Shown here in pieces: positions 17,498 through 25,597 of a DNA stretch of 42,739 nt. The translations under genes were made by a program, and so were the position numbers. Under the pieces are notes generated by a model, which was given only the letters and a program-made list of their open reading frames with translations, searched no databases and was not told the origin of the DNA. This DNA is from Candidatus Gastranaerophilales bacterium (GTDB lineage Bacteria > Cyanobacteriota > Vampirovibrionia > Gastranaerophilales > Gastranaerophilaceae), in contig CALUYU010000013.1 of the NCBI GenBank assembly GCA_944325075.1, positions 1 through 42,739 on the forward strand. The letters run 5' to 3'. The first letter of the stretch is position 1; each line of letters opens with the position of its first letter.

Positions 17498-18075
17498 TTA
17501 AAGCGTAAAATGCACATTTTTATACCATTACGATTACTTGAAGAAATTAAAAAAATACATATATAAATCCGTCTATGCAGTTAATGGCCGTAGTTGTTCC
17601 CCAAATAAAATGTCAATGTTGGGGGGCCTGAGGCACTGCACTATTATGCTGTGCTCGTCAGTATTCAACAAAATATTATTGTCGGTTGGACATCCTTGAC
17701 AAACATTTCTTGAAAAGTTTATGTAGGTTGGGGTTTCCACCCCAACATTAGATTTATTTTCGTCTGATACAGTTAATGTAGGTTGGACTGAAAGCCCAAT
17801 ATTAGATTTTTGAGTACAAATGACTGAACATTCTTGACGACAGCCAGTTCATGTAGGTTGGGGGTTCCACCCCCAACATTAGATTTATTTTCGTCTGATA
17901 CAGTTAATGTAGGTTGGACTGAAAGCCTAATATTAGATTTTTGAGTGAAAATTCCCAAACATTCTTGACGACAGCCAGAGCCTGAAATGAGTTCTTGATG
18001 ACATTTGATTGATTGCTGAAAATTTTTATCATTATAAAAACGATTTTAAAGAAAATTTTATAGAGAAAAAAGTTA
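17498..18075. other. Gene-free repeat region upstream of tRNA-Val
   Basis: I see no protein gene here. It holds two 130-base tandem units (17721-17978), several GTAGGTTGG palindromes, and at 17612-17665 a GTTGGGGGGCCTGAGGCACT stretch that resembles part of the region downstream of the prepilin gene 1 leader (GTGCCTGAGGCTCCGCTCG at 331-349). Confidence 0.6.
17721..17978. repeat. Two tandem 130-base units, each with two GTAGGTTGG palindromes
   Basis: Unit 1 starts at 17721 and unit 2 at 17851, with near-identical order: ATGTAGGTTGGGG hairpin (stem GTTGGGG/CCCCAAC), CATTAGATTTATTTTCGTCT, GATACAGTTA, a second ATGTAGGTTGGACTGAAAGC palindrome, ATATTAGATTTTTGAGT, and CATTCTTGACGACAGCCAG. Differences are a few substitutions and one base in the loop, so the duplication is fairly recent or homogenised. 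Confidence 0.85.
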
Positions 18076-18104
18076 TTGACAATAAAAAATGTTTAGTTTA
18101 ATAT
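18076..18104 (+). promoter_or_regulatory. tRNA-Val promoter
   Basis: TTGACA (18076-18081), 17-base spacer, TAATAT (18099-18104), about 20 bases before the tRNA. Confidence 0.65.
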
Positions 18105-18123
18105 AAGAAATGTCGAAAGACGG

Positions 18124-18199
18124 GGGCGTTTAGCTCAGTTGGTAGAGCGTCTCCCTTACAAGGAGAGGGTCAGAAGTTCGAGTCTTCTAACGCCCACCA
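18124..18199 (+). tRNA. tRNA-Val (anticodon UAC)
   Basis: A 76-base cloverleaf with the CCA end encoded. The acceptor GGGCGTT pairs with AACGCCC, the D arm is GCTC-AGTTGGTA-GAGC, the anticodon stem is TCTCC/GGAGA with loop CTTACAA (anticodon TAC at 18157-18159), the T arm is AGAAG-TTCGAGT-CTTCT, the discriminator is A, then CCA at 18197-18199. All stems pair fully. Confidence 0.97.
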
Positions 18200-18204
18200 T
18201 TTCT

Positions 18205-18231
18205 AAAAAGAGCCTTTTGAGGCTCTTTTTT
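18205..18231 (+). terminator. tRNA-Val terminator
   Basis: AAAAAGAGCC (18205-18214) pairs with GGCTCTTTTT (18221-18230), ending in a T-run. Confidence 0.9.
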
Positions 18232-18351
18232 AGTGGCTTTTCGCCTGCGGTCTGCGTTTGCAGATTTCGAGTATTTTGAAAGAATTTTTTAAAAATCGCT
18301 AAAACTCTTTTGTATTGTCAGTTTTAGAGGTTCGAGTCTCTTTGGCTATTC

Positions 18352-18436
18352 TGTCATGCTGAACTTGTTTCAACATCTTACAAGCTTGGAGTAAAACTAA
18401 TAATATGTAAGACCCTGAAATAAATTCAGGGTGACA
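18352..18436. repeat. 85-base imperfect palindrome of the TGTCATCCTGAAC type
   Basis: The left arm TGTCATGCTGAACTTGTTTC (18352 on, to CTTAC 18381) and the right arm (GTAAGACCCTGAAATAAATT to GGGTGACA, 18407-18436) are imperfect inverted copies. A half copy (TGTCATCCCGAATTTTCTTC) follows at about 18447, and another arm sits inside prepilin-like gene 2 at 27783-27810. The form is like REP/MITE-type intergenic repeats found in many bacteria. The remaining 18232-18626 carries no gene that I can see. Confidence 0.75.
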
Positions 18437-18626
18437 ACAATATAAATGTCATCCCGAATTTTCTTCAATCAGGCGGAGTTGTTAAGAGTAATATCTGCAA
18501 GGTTCCCCCTTTCGGGATTGTACCAGCTGGAAACTGAAACTTCAATTTGGTAAGATGCAGCACTTTGTAAGGACAGCATCTTAAAACTTGGCGTGTTATA
18601 ATTAGAATAAAAAAAAGTTAATTATT

Positions 18627-18654
18627 TTGCTTTTAACGTATTTTGTATTAATCT
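18627..18654 (+). promoter_or_regulatory. Promoter of the exonuclease gene, leaderless type
   Basis: TTGCTT (18627-18632), 16-base spacer, TAATCT (18649-18654), then six bases to ATG 18661. There is no SD. Confidence 0.45.
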
Positions 18655-18660
18655 GTAGAC

Positions 18661-19212
18661 ATGGGACGTGACAGAAGTTTAGAATTTTATCCAAAAGATT
18701 ATGTAGTTGTAGATATTGAAACAACCGGGCTTTCTGCTGCCAATAACGAAATTATAGAACTTTCAGCACTAAAAGTTATTAACGGGACAATACAAGACCA
18801 GTTTTCAAAATTGATTAAACCAAACGGAGAAATCAGCCCTTTTATAACAAACCTTACCGGCATAACCCCTGGAATGCTCAAAAATGCAGATGATATTACA
18901 AATACTCTTCCGGAATTTATAAACTTCTGCCAAAACAGCATAATATTAGGCCATAATATAAAATTTGACCTGAGATTTATTAACACAAATCTTCTAAAAC
19001 ACTTTAACAAATCTTTCAATAACGATTATGTAGATACGCTCAAAATTGCAAGGGAATTTCTGCCTCAACTGCAAAGTAGAAAGTTGGGATTTCTTGCAAA
19101 ACATTTTAATTTTGATTCTAAAGGTATGCACAGAGGTCTGAAAGACTGTATTATTACAAACCTCTGTTACAACCAACTTTTAAAAATGAAAAAACAAAAA
19201 GATATTAATTAA
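18661..19212 (+). CDS. DnaQ/PolC-type 3'-5' exonuclease
   Basis: A 183-residue DEDDh exonuclease. Exo I VVVDIETTGL (residues 16-25, acidic pair D18/E20), Exo II LGHNIKFDLRF (about 98-108), and Exo III HRGLKDC (about 158-164) with the His-x4-Asp pair. It is a stand-alone domain, like DNA polymerase III epsilon subunits or DnaQ-like repair nucleases; no polymerase-binding tail is obvious. Its last eight bases overlap the end of the convergent dehydrogenase gene. It has no SD, and a -10 element lies six bases before the ATG. Confidence 0.9.
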   Translation: MGRDRSLEFYPKDYVVVDIETTGLSAANNEIIELSALKVINGTIQDQFSKLIKPNGEISPFITNLTGITPGMLKNADDITNTLPEFINFCQNSIILGHNIKFDLRFINTNLLKHFNKSFNNDYVDTLKIAREFLPQLQSRKLGFLAKHFNFDSKGMHRGLKDCIITNLCYNQLLKMKKQKDIN

Positions 19213-20212
19213 CATTATTTTGTATCCGGCCTTCTCTAAATGCCTGAATATTACTAATTGTTGTAGTTAGTATTCTGTCAATTGCTTCATAAGTATTATA
19301 TGCAATGTGCGGAGTAACTATTACATTCGGCAGCTGGAAAAGTCTGGAATTAATAATTGTATTTCGTAATTCATCGTTAGAGAGCCTGTTAATCCCTATA
19401 ACCAGGTTCAAATCATTGATTGTAGCCTCACTTTCCAAAACATCCAGACCGGCGCCGGCAATTTTTTCAGAGGCAAGTGCGTTAAATAAAGCCTCAGAAT
19501 CAATTAGTTCCCCTCTTGCTGTATTAATTAACACCGCGGATTTTTTCATCTTAGCAAAGGCCTCAGCATCAAAAAGGTGAAAATTGTCTTTCATAAGAGG
19601 AGCATGTAACGATATAAAATCTGATTCACGCAAAATAGTTTCAAAATCGACATATTTAATTCCGTACTTATCTATCAGCTCCCTATTTGGCTTTAAATCA
19701 TACCCTAAAATTTTCATATCAAACCCGTAAGCAAGTCTTACAAATGCAGCGCCAATTGCTCCGACACCAATTACACCAACCGTTTTACCGCCAAGTTCAG
19801 AACCTACAAGGTTATTAGGATTGATAACCATATTCTTGTAATCATTTTCCGCCGGGAAAATTTTCCGGCAGACTCCAAGCATAAGTGCAAATGCGAACTC
19901 TGCAACACTTTTGTTACCATAATTCGGGGAGGTCTCAACCGTAATATTATGCGCATTACAGTAATCCAGATCAACATGATTAAAACCTACTGACCTTAAA
20001 GCAATTAGTTTTAAGTTCGGAAATTTTGAAAGGATATTTTTTGTCACACGAGATGTTGTAAAAACTGAAATAATTTCAGCCTCTGAAAGTTCCTCATTAA
20101 CTTTTGTCTGATCGTTTAAAGGGCTTTCTACAAGAAAAAAGCTGCCATCATTGTTTTTATTCAAAAAGTCCTTTTCGTAATCCTCAACATCAAAAAAAAC
20201 TATTTTAGCCAT
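19205..20212 (-). CDS. D-isomer-specific 2-hydroxyacid dehydrogenase (D-lactate dehydrogenase-like)
   Basis: A 335-residue NAD-dependent dehydrogenase. It has an N-terminal substrate domain with SVGFNHVDLDYC, a Rossmann domain with GVIGVGAIG near 145, and the catalytic Arg (NTARGELID), Glu (LDVLESEA) and His (VTPHIAYNT) in the usual order. Family members reduce 2-keto acids such as pyruvate to D-lactate, and the overall layout is LdhA-like. It starts six bases after the hcp stop, so the two genes are one operon. Fermentative redox balancing is plausible beside nifJ elsewhere in the window, but the substrate is not proven. Confidence 0.9.
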   Translation of the reverse strand: MAKIVFFDVEDYEKDFLNKNNDGSFFLVESPLNDQTKVNEELSEAEIISVFTTSRVTKNILSKFPNLKLIALRSVGFNHVDLDYCNAHNITVETSPNYGNKSVAEFAFALMLGVCRKIFPAENDYKNMVINPNNLVGSELGGKTVGVIGVGAIGAAFVRLAYGFDMKILGYDLKPNRELIDKYGIKYVDFETILRESDFISLHAPLMKDNFHLFDAEAFAKMKKSAVLINTARGELIDSEALFNALASEKIAGAGLDVLESEATINDLNLVIGINRLSNDELRNTIINSRLFQLPNVIVTPHIAYNTYEAIDRILTTTISNIQAFREGRIQNNVN

Positions 20213-20218
20213 AAAATT

Positions 20219-21760
20219 TTACTCCTTTGATAATATTGCTTTCAAATCGTCCTGAGGGGTTGAAACCGGTTTGATTTTGAATTTTTCGACCAAAAAATTT
20301 AAAATATCACTGGAAACAAATGCCGGTAATGTTGGGCCAAGCCTAATATTTTCAATCCCCAGATAAAGAAGTGTTAACAATATACACACAGCTTTTTGCT
20401 CATACCAGGAAAGTACAAAAGAGAGCGGAAGTTCATTAACAGAACAATTAAAAGCTTTTGCGAGCTCACTTGCTACTTTAATTGCGCTGTATGCATCGTT
20501 ACACTGCCCCATATCAATAATTCGCGGAATTCCGCCAATTTCACCAATATCAAGGTCATTAAACCTGAATTTTCCGCAAGCCAGAGTAAGAACCAGGCTA
20601 TCAGACGGAGTTTGTTTAACAAATTCCGTATAGTAATTTCTACCGGGTTTAGCGCCATCACATCCCCCAACAAGAAAAATATGCTTTACAGCACCCGATT
20701 TAACAGCGTCAATAATTTTATCTGCTATAGAAAGTACAAAATCATGCCCGAATCCAGTTGTAAGAACTTCTCCACCGTTTATACCGGACATTTTTTGCTC
20801 CTCCTGATATCCGCCAAGTTGAAGAGCTTTTTCAATAACAGGTGAAAAATCTTTATCCTCTCCGATATGTACAACCCCAGGGTAACCAACTACAGACGTA
20901 GTAAATACACGGTCTTTGTAAGAATCCTTAACCGGCATTATGCAATTAGTTGTAAACAAAATCGCCCCGGGTATATTATCAAATTCTTTCTGCTGGTTTT
21001 GCCATGCTGTTCCGAAATTACCTTTCAGATGGGAATATTTCTTCAATCCCGGATAAGCATGACAAGGAAGCATTTCCCCGTGAGTATAGATATTTATGCC
21101 CTTATCCTTAGTTTGTTCAAGTAAAATTGCCAAATCATGCAAATCGTGACCAGTAACTACAATGAAAGGCCCTTTTTCTATATGAGTTGACACTTTTACC
21201 GGAGAAGGAGTCCCGTATGTTTCAGTATTAGCTTTATCAAGCAGTTCCATACATTTCAGGTTAAGTCTGCCAGTCTCCATAACATAGTGAATAAGATCTT
21301 CTTCCGAGGAGTATAACGGAATATACTTTAATGCCTCATAGAAATATCTGTCAACATCAGGGTCTCTATAGCCAAGAATTCTAGCATGATGTGCATATGC
21401 TGCCATCCCCTTAAGACCAAACAGAATAAGTGATTTTAAACTTCTCACGTTATCATCTCTTTGCCAGAGCGATCTTATATCAAAATCCGGTTTCCCGTAT
21501 TTTTTGTCAATTTGGTCTATAAAAAGTTTGATATCATTATCATCAAAATTAACGTTAGTAACCGTAATAAATAGCCCGTCAATAAGAACTTTAGTATTTT
21601 CCTCATTAACCTCAGCAGATTCAGCAAGAGTTATGAGGGAATTAATCAGGTCATCCTGAATATTTGCTACAATCGGAACCTTTCCGCATACACCGGAAAC
21701 AGTACAAGCATGACCTCCGGCCGTTTGCTCACATTGAAAACAAAACATTTTATTATCCAT
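20219..21760 (-). CDS. hcp: Hydroxylamine reductase / hybrid cluster protein
   Basis: A 513-residue Hcp of anaerobes; the family is linked to NO reduction, hydroxylamine reduction and nitrosative stress defence. The N-terminal cluster motif is C7-x2-C10-x8-C19-x5-C25 (MFCFQCEQTAGGHACTVSGVCG). Hybrid-cluster ligand regions are visible: HDLHDL with GEMLPCHAYP, FTTNCIMP, FLVGGCDGAKPGRNYYTEF, LACGKFRFND and SWYEQKAV. SD GAAGGAG precedes ATG 21760, and a TATAAT on the minus strand lies at 21785-21790 without a clear -35, so an activator is possible. The electron donor gene hcr is not adjacent. Confidence 0.95.
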   Translation of the reverse strand: MDNKMFCFQCEQTAGGHACTVSGVCGKVPIVANIQDDLINSLITLAESAEVNEENTKVLIDGLFITVTNVNFDDNDIKLFIDQIDKKYGKPDFDIRSLWQRDDNVRSLKSLILFGLKGMAAYAHHARILGYRDPDVDRYFYEALKYIPLYSSEEDLIHYVMETGRLNLKCMELLDKANTETYGTPSPVKVSTHIEKGPFIVVTGHDLHDLAILLEQTKDKGINIYTHGEMLPCHAYPGLKKYSHLKGNFGTAWQNQQKEFDNIPGAILFTTNCIMPVKDSYKDRVFTTSVVGYPGVVHIGEDKDFSPVIEKALQLGGYQEEQKMSGINGGEVLTTGFGHDFVLSIADKIIDAVKSGAVKHIFLVGGCDGAKPGRNYYTEFVKQTPSDSLVLTLACGKFRFNDLDIGEIGGIPRIIDMGQCNDAYSAIKVASELAKAFNCSVNELPLSFVLSWYEQKAVCILLTLLYLGIENIRLGPTLPAFVSSDILNFLVEKFKIKPVSTPQDDLKAILSKE

Positions 21761-21864
21761 TTTTATACTCCTTCTTATTTGAACATTATAAAATGAAGAA
21801 TATAAAAATATCTTTTCCCCAAGCAGGCTATAATTTTATGAGAAATATTCAATAATCACCAGCA

Positions 21865-22908
21865 TCAGCTGACTTGTTCGCTAAGCTGAGCCCACTTTTG
21901 CAGTTGTCTTTGAAATTTATAAGCTTCCTTTTCAAGCCCGTTTTGCAAGTATCCGTCGGCAACAGATAACTTACCATTGGAATCTCTTGCAATACCCTTA
22001 TAAATTGAGAGAGCCTCTAAATCTTTAGCAGCTTTCAAACCTTCAGGCGAGTTTGGCGAAAAGCACGGTTTTTTAATAATATTAGCAAAGTTTGTTAATA
22101 ATGTTTCTCTTTCCTTAGAAGAAAGTTTTCCGCCGTTTGATTCAAGTGCCTGAATATATTTTTCAATCCCGAATGTACGAATTATTCCCTCTACCTGCCT
22201 TGCATGCATCATTTCATGACCTATCATTGCAGTCTGCTCAGGTTTAGAAAGTCTATAAAACTGACTTTCAAAGAAAATTTTATTCTCCACAAAATTATAA
22301 CCGCCGACTAGATCTGTAGCAAAGATATCTCCGAAAAAGCCTTTCGGTTTCAGAACAGTTATTTTTCCGTCAGCAGTTCCGCTGATACCAAGTGTTTTTT
22401 TCAACTCATTGTATGAAGCCTGAACATATTCCTCTTTAGTCTGAAATTTTTTAAGTTTTGTAAGCATTGTTCTATATTCTGCCGGAACTTTTGCTGTATA
22501 TAATCTTCTATATAAAGGCTGTGACATCCGTTTATAAAGGTTTCCTGCAAAAGATTTTGCCTCTTCCAAAGCCGGCCTTAGATACAAATCTTTTATCACA
22601 TCCCAGTTTGAATTATATTTTGCAAGTACTTGTTCTGAGGCTTTTGAAAGTGATTTCGAGATAGATTGTGGAATTTCTTTTGTTAAATCATCAATATTTA
22701 TAGTCTTTAAGGCATCGCGAAAGGCACTATAACTGGTAAATTGCAGATTTGTGCAAACGGAGGCCTTTTGCCGAAATAATGAAATGGCCTTTTCTTTATC
22801 CGCCGGATTTAGTCTAGCAAGACGATTGTAAGCTTTACCGGCATTTCCTTCCGAAGTTGAATCAATAACAAAATTAGCAACTTTTTTCAGTGTCCTTAGC
22901 TTAACCAT
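21865..22908 (-). CDS. Putative zinc metallopeptidase-like protein (HExxH)
   Basis: A 347-residue protein that I cannot place in a named family. Residues 1-150 are helical, with no signal peptide. From about 170, GISGTADGKITVLKP and the GGYNFVENKIFFE strand region lead to MIGHEMMHARQVEG, an HExxH motif at 231-235 followed by Gln. A downstream EKEAYKFQ at 326-333 could supply the third ligand as in gluzincins. AAAGGAG precedes ATG 22908. It is a single gene between hcp and the divergent 23016 gene. Catalytic activity is inference from the motif and its placement at the end of a helix after a strand. Confidence 0.7.
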   Translation of the reverse strand: MVKLRTLKKVANFVIDSTSEGNAGKAYNRLARLNPADKEKAISLFRQKASVCTNLQFTSYSAFRDALKTINIDDLTKEIPQSISKSLSKASEQVLAKYNSNWDVIKDLYLRPALEEAKSFAGNLYKRMSQPLYRRLYTAKVPAEYRTMLTKLKKFQTKEEYVQASYNELKKTLGISGTADGKITVLKPKGFFGDIFATDLVGGYNFVENKIFFESQFYRLSKPEQTAMIGHEMMHARQVEGIIRTFGIEKYIQALESNGGKLSSKERETLLTNFANIIKKPCFSPNSPEGLKAAKDLEALSIYKGIARDSNGKLSVADGYLQNGLEKEAYKFQRQLQKWAQLSEQVS

Positions 22909-23015
22909 AAAATTTCTCCTTTATAAATTTCCCCTTTATATAAATAAAAAAAATTATTCAAAAAAATTGCCTTTTGGAATAATGAATTATAAAAAAATTA
23001 ATAAATAATGTTATT

Positions 23016-24329
23016 ATGAATACTGTAAACAAACTTCTAAAAACGTACGGTCATAATACTATATTACATTTTGACAAATGGGCAGATAACCATAAATTCG
23101 TTTCAGGTAAAAAAAAGTGGATTGCAAATATCTTACCCTATGAACTGCTTAAAAGAAGTATCAAAAAAACTGTAGAATCTCTGGTTACATTATGCGAATG
23201 TGATGTATTTTATAACAGATTTCCAGATGAAATATTAACCCCTGATTATGGAGATACATGGGGACGATCCGCAAATTATATAGAAATTAACAACCGTGCA
23301 ATAGCCGAAATGAGTGGGAATATAAGCCGAAAAGGATTATTAAGTTCAATGAAACTTCTACCTGCAATTCCTCCGTCTGCAAAAAGCTGGGCAAATTGTG
23401 TTATTTTATCACAAATTTTCAAAAATATATTCGGTGACGGATTAGTAAAAGGGCCGTTTGAAGAAAATTCTATATACGGAATACGTCTTAATGCAGGGTA
23501 TAGCGATAATATAGTTGACTATACCATTGTAGGGAAAATAACGGAAGAAGAACAATTTAAGGCCTTTAACGATTTAGCTCATTTCCACGGGCTTAAAACC
23601 GGATTCAGAACGGTAATCTCTGCCGACCAGATCAAAATAGCAAGGCCCGATTCACCTGATGAAGGCTTTAACTGGTGCAACCCTGAACATCAGGAAATTT
23701 TTATAAATGAACATGTAAAACTTATTAACACCGGATTTGAGTGCATATTTTTTGACTCTGCAAAACATATAGGCGGATATGAATGTGAAACTTACACCGG
23801 AGTAGGTGCTCTTCCTGAGTACGGTCAGATGCAGTATATTCTAAATGAAATAAGATCACGCAGCGGTTCAACAACATTAAGTTTTGTTGGAGAAAAAAGC
23901 AGCGGGGATTTTGAAAGGTATAAAAATCTGGGATTAACAGCCGGAACAGCGTTTATATCTCCTGATAATTATGAAGAAGTAAAAAAATGGTCTGAAAAGC
24001 TTAAATACTTGAGAAAATATGCTCCCGGAATTGAAGTATCCAATGACAATGATGAAGGCGGTTCACGTTATGAAGACAGATTAAACAGAATAAATACCTG
24101 CCTTTTCGGATATGAATATCCAAGCGATAAACTTCCAAGTTTTATGCAAATGGAAGATCTGTTTCCACTAAGGTATGACACATCAACCCATCATTTGATG
24201 ATGACAAATCCTTCATATTCTACGGACGGAACAGAGCTTAGCCACTGGAAAAATCTCTTTACGACCGATGACGGACGTAGTTATAACGCCAAGGCAGCCG
24301 AACTTTTTGTTCATGCACTTAATTTATAA
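23016..24329 (+). CDS. Putative (beta/alpha)-barrel glycoside hydrolase-like protein
   Basis: A 437-residue soluble protein without signal peptide. The central part looks like a TIM barrel with amylase-type (GH13-like) sites. ECIFFDSAKHIGG at 242-254 matches the nucleophile strand pattern xxxDxxKHx (D247, K250, H251). TTLSFVGEKSSGD gives a Glu (E293) at the end of the next strand, as for the acid/base. NRINTCLFGYEYP and a TSTHHLMMTNPSYSTDG stretch follow. The usual first and fourth GH13 regions (DxVxNH and FxxxHD) are not clear, so this may be an inactive or divergent relative. No SD is obvious before ATG 23016. It lies alone between the metallopeptidase-like gene and the sigma factor. Confidence 0.6.
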   Translation: MNTVNKLLKTYGHNTILHFDKWADNHKFVSGKKKWIANILPYELLKRSIKKTVESLVTLCECDVFYNRFPDEILTPDYGDTWGRSANYIEINNRAIAEMSGNISRKGLLSSMKLLPAIPPSAKSWANCVILSQIFKNIFGDGLVKGPFEENSIYGIRLNAGYSDNIVDYTIVGKITEEEQFKAFNDLAHFHGLKTGFRTVISADQIKIARPDSPDEGFNWCNPEHQEIFINEHVKLINTGFECIFFDSAKHIGGYECETYTGVGALPEYGQMQYILNEIRSRSGSTTLSFVGEKSSGDFERYKNLGLTAGTAFISPDNYEEVKKWSEKLKYLRKYAPGIEVSNDNDEGGSRYEDRLNRINTCLFGYEYPSDKLPSFMQMEDLFPLRYDTSTHHLMMTNPSYSTDGTELSHWKNLFTTDDGRSYNAKAAELFVHALNL

Positions 24330-24468
24330 TTGATAAACCATAGGGCAAAAATCTCTATGTTTTGCGGAAAGATAATTAAACTAATCAGATATCTTAATTG
24401 CAACTTTTTATAAAGTCTTACGTCAAAATTTGTGTAAGGGGAATTAAGAATAGAGGGAGAGTTTTTAG

Positions 24469-25449
24469 ATGAGCATAAAGACTGAGAATGTACTGGAAAC
24501 CTTATACAGCGATTTTGAGACAAATATAAATGAAAATCTTGAAGTTCAGACTGAAGAAGTTGATGAAGACTTAATCGTAAACAATGAACCAAGAACATTT
24601 AACTCTATAGCCAAAGATGATGATATTTTACAAATGTACCTCAAAGATATCGGAAAAATTAATCTTCTAAATTCAAAAGAAGAAAAAGTGTTGGGCAAAG
24701 AAATCAAAGAAGGTAAAAAGAACGAATCAGATATAGCAAAAAGAAAACTTATTCAGGCAAATTTGCGTCTTGTCGTAAGTATTGCTAAAAAATATATTGG
24801 CCAGGGTGTGCTTTTCATGGATCTTGTTCAGGAAGGCTCGGTAGGGTTAATAAAAGCTGCCGAAAAATTTGATTATTCAAAAAACTGCAAATTTTCAACC
24901 TATGCAACATGGTGGATCAAGCAAACAATAATGCGGGCAATTGCAAACAACTCAAAAACAATAAGAATACCAATTCATATGTCCGACAAAATAAGAAAAT
25001 ACAAAAGGGCATATTCAGAGCTGAATTTTATGCTTGGAAGAGAACCTAAGGATGAAGAAATTGCACTTAAGCTTGGGCTAACAGTAAAAAATATTACGGC
25101 AATAAAACGTGCACTTATAAAAGAACCGATAAGTCTTGAAACACCGGTTACAGATGATCTGTGCGTCGGAGACTATATTGAAGATAAAAGTTACAATTCT
25201 CCGGATACGCACGCTAAAAACAAATCACTTGAGGCAAATGTTTCATCATTACTTGACACACTTACAGAAAGAGAGAGGAAAATTATTAACTGTAGATTTG
25301 GAATAAACGGGGAAAAAACACTTACTCTTGAGCAATTGGGGAAAAAGCTCGGCTACTCAAAGGAGCGGATACGGCAATTGGAAGACCTTGCTATCAAGAA
25401 GATGAGGGATCAAAATATAAGTCATTTTAAAGACTTTATTGAGGACTAA
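24469..25449 (+). CDS. RNA polymerase sigma factor, RpoD/SigA family
   Basis: A 326-residue sigma-70 family protein. After a 45-residue acidic tail comes region 1.2 ([20 protein letters not shown]), region 2 with the core-binding [18 protein letters not shown] and the -10 recognition helix [15 protein letters not shown], region 3 ([18 protein letters not shown]), and region 4.2 helix-turn-helix [20 protein letters not shown]. It lacks a large region 1.1 and is shorter than a typical housekeeping RpoD, so it may be either the primary factor in this lineage or a group 2 paralog. AGAGGGAGA precedes ATG 24469, and a strong terminator follows. Confidence 0.9.
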   Translation: MSIKTENVLETLYSDFETNINENLEVQTEEVDEDLIVNNEPRTFNSIAKDDDILQMYLKDIGKINLLNSKEEKVLGKEIKEGKKNESDIAKRKLIQANLRLVVSIAKKYIGQGVLFMDLVQEGSVGLIKAAEKFDYSKNCKFSTYATWWIKQTIMRAIANNSKTIRIPIHMSDKIRKYKRAYSELNFMLGREPKDEEIALKLGLTVKNITAIKRALIKEPISLETPVTDDLCVGDYIEDKSYNSPDTHAKNKSLEANVSSLLDTLTERERKIINCRFGINGEKTLTLEQLGKKLGYSKERIRQLEDLAIKKMRDQNISHFKDFIED

Positions 25450-25459
25450 CTGCACACAC

Positions 25460-25497
25460 AAGACCTGACAAAAATAAATCAGGTCTTTTTTTTTTTT
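25460..25497 (+). terminator. Sigma factor gene terminator
   Basis: AAGACCTGA (25460-25468) pairs with TCAGGTCTT (25479-25487), with twelve T through 25497. Confidence 0.92.
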
Positions 25498-25597
25498 ACT
25501 TTAACAACCAGTACTTCTCCCCAAAAAATCAGCATTAATAAAAAACTCTTGCCAATTAATCAAAAGTTTCCCGCAAACCGAAAGCGCACGCCCAAAC

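Noticed and set aside
17773-17958. Short minus-strand frame in the repeat region
   Set aside because: It consists only of the two tandem repeat units, with no SD and no protein-like composition.
17721-17978. CRISPR array
   Set aside because: There are only two long units with conserved content throughout, no short repeats with unique spacers, and no cas genes nearby.
24330-24468. Weak hairpin (CATAG/CTATG) after the barrel protein gene as a terminator
   Set aside because: A five-base AT-rich stem with a short T-run is too weak to call.
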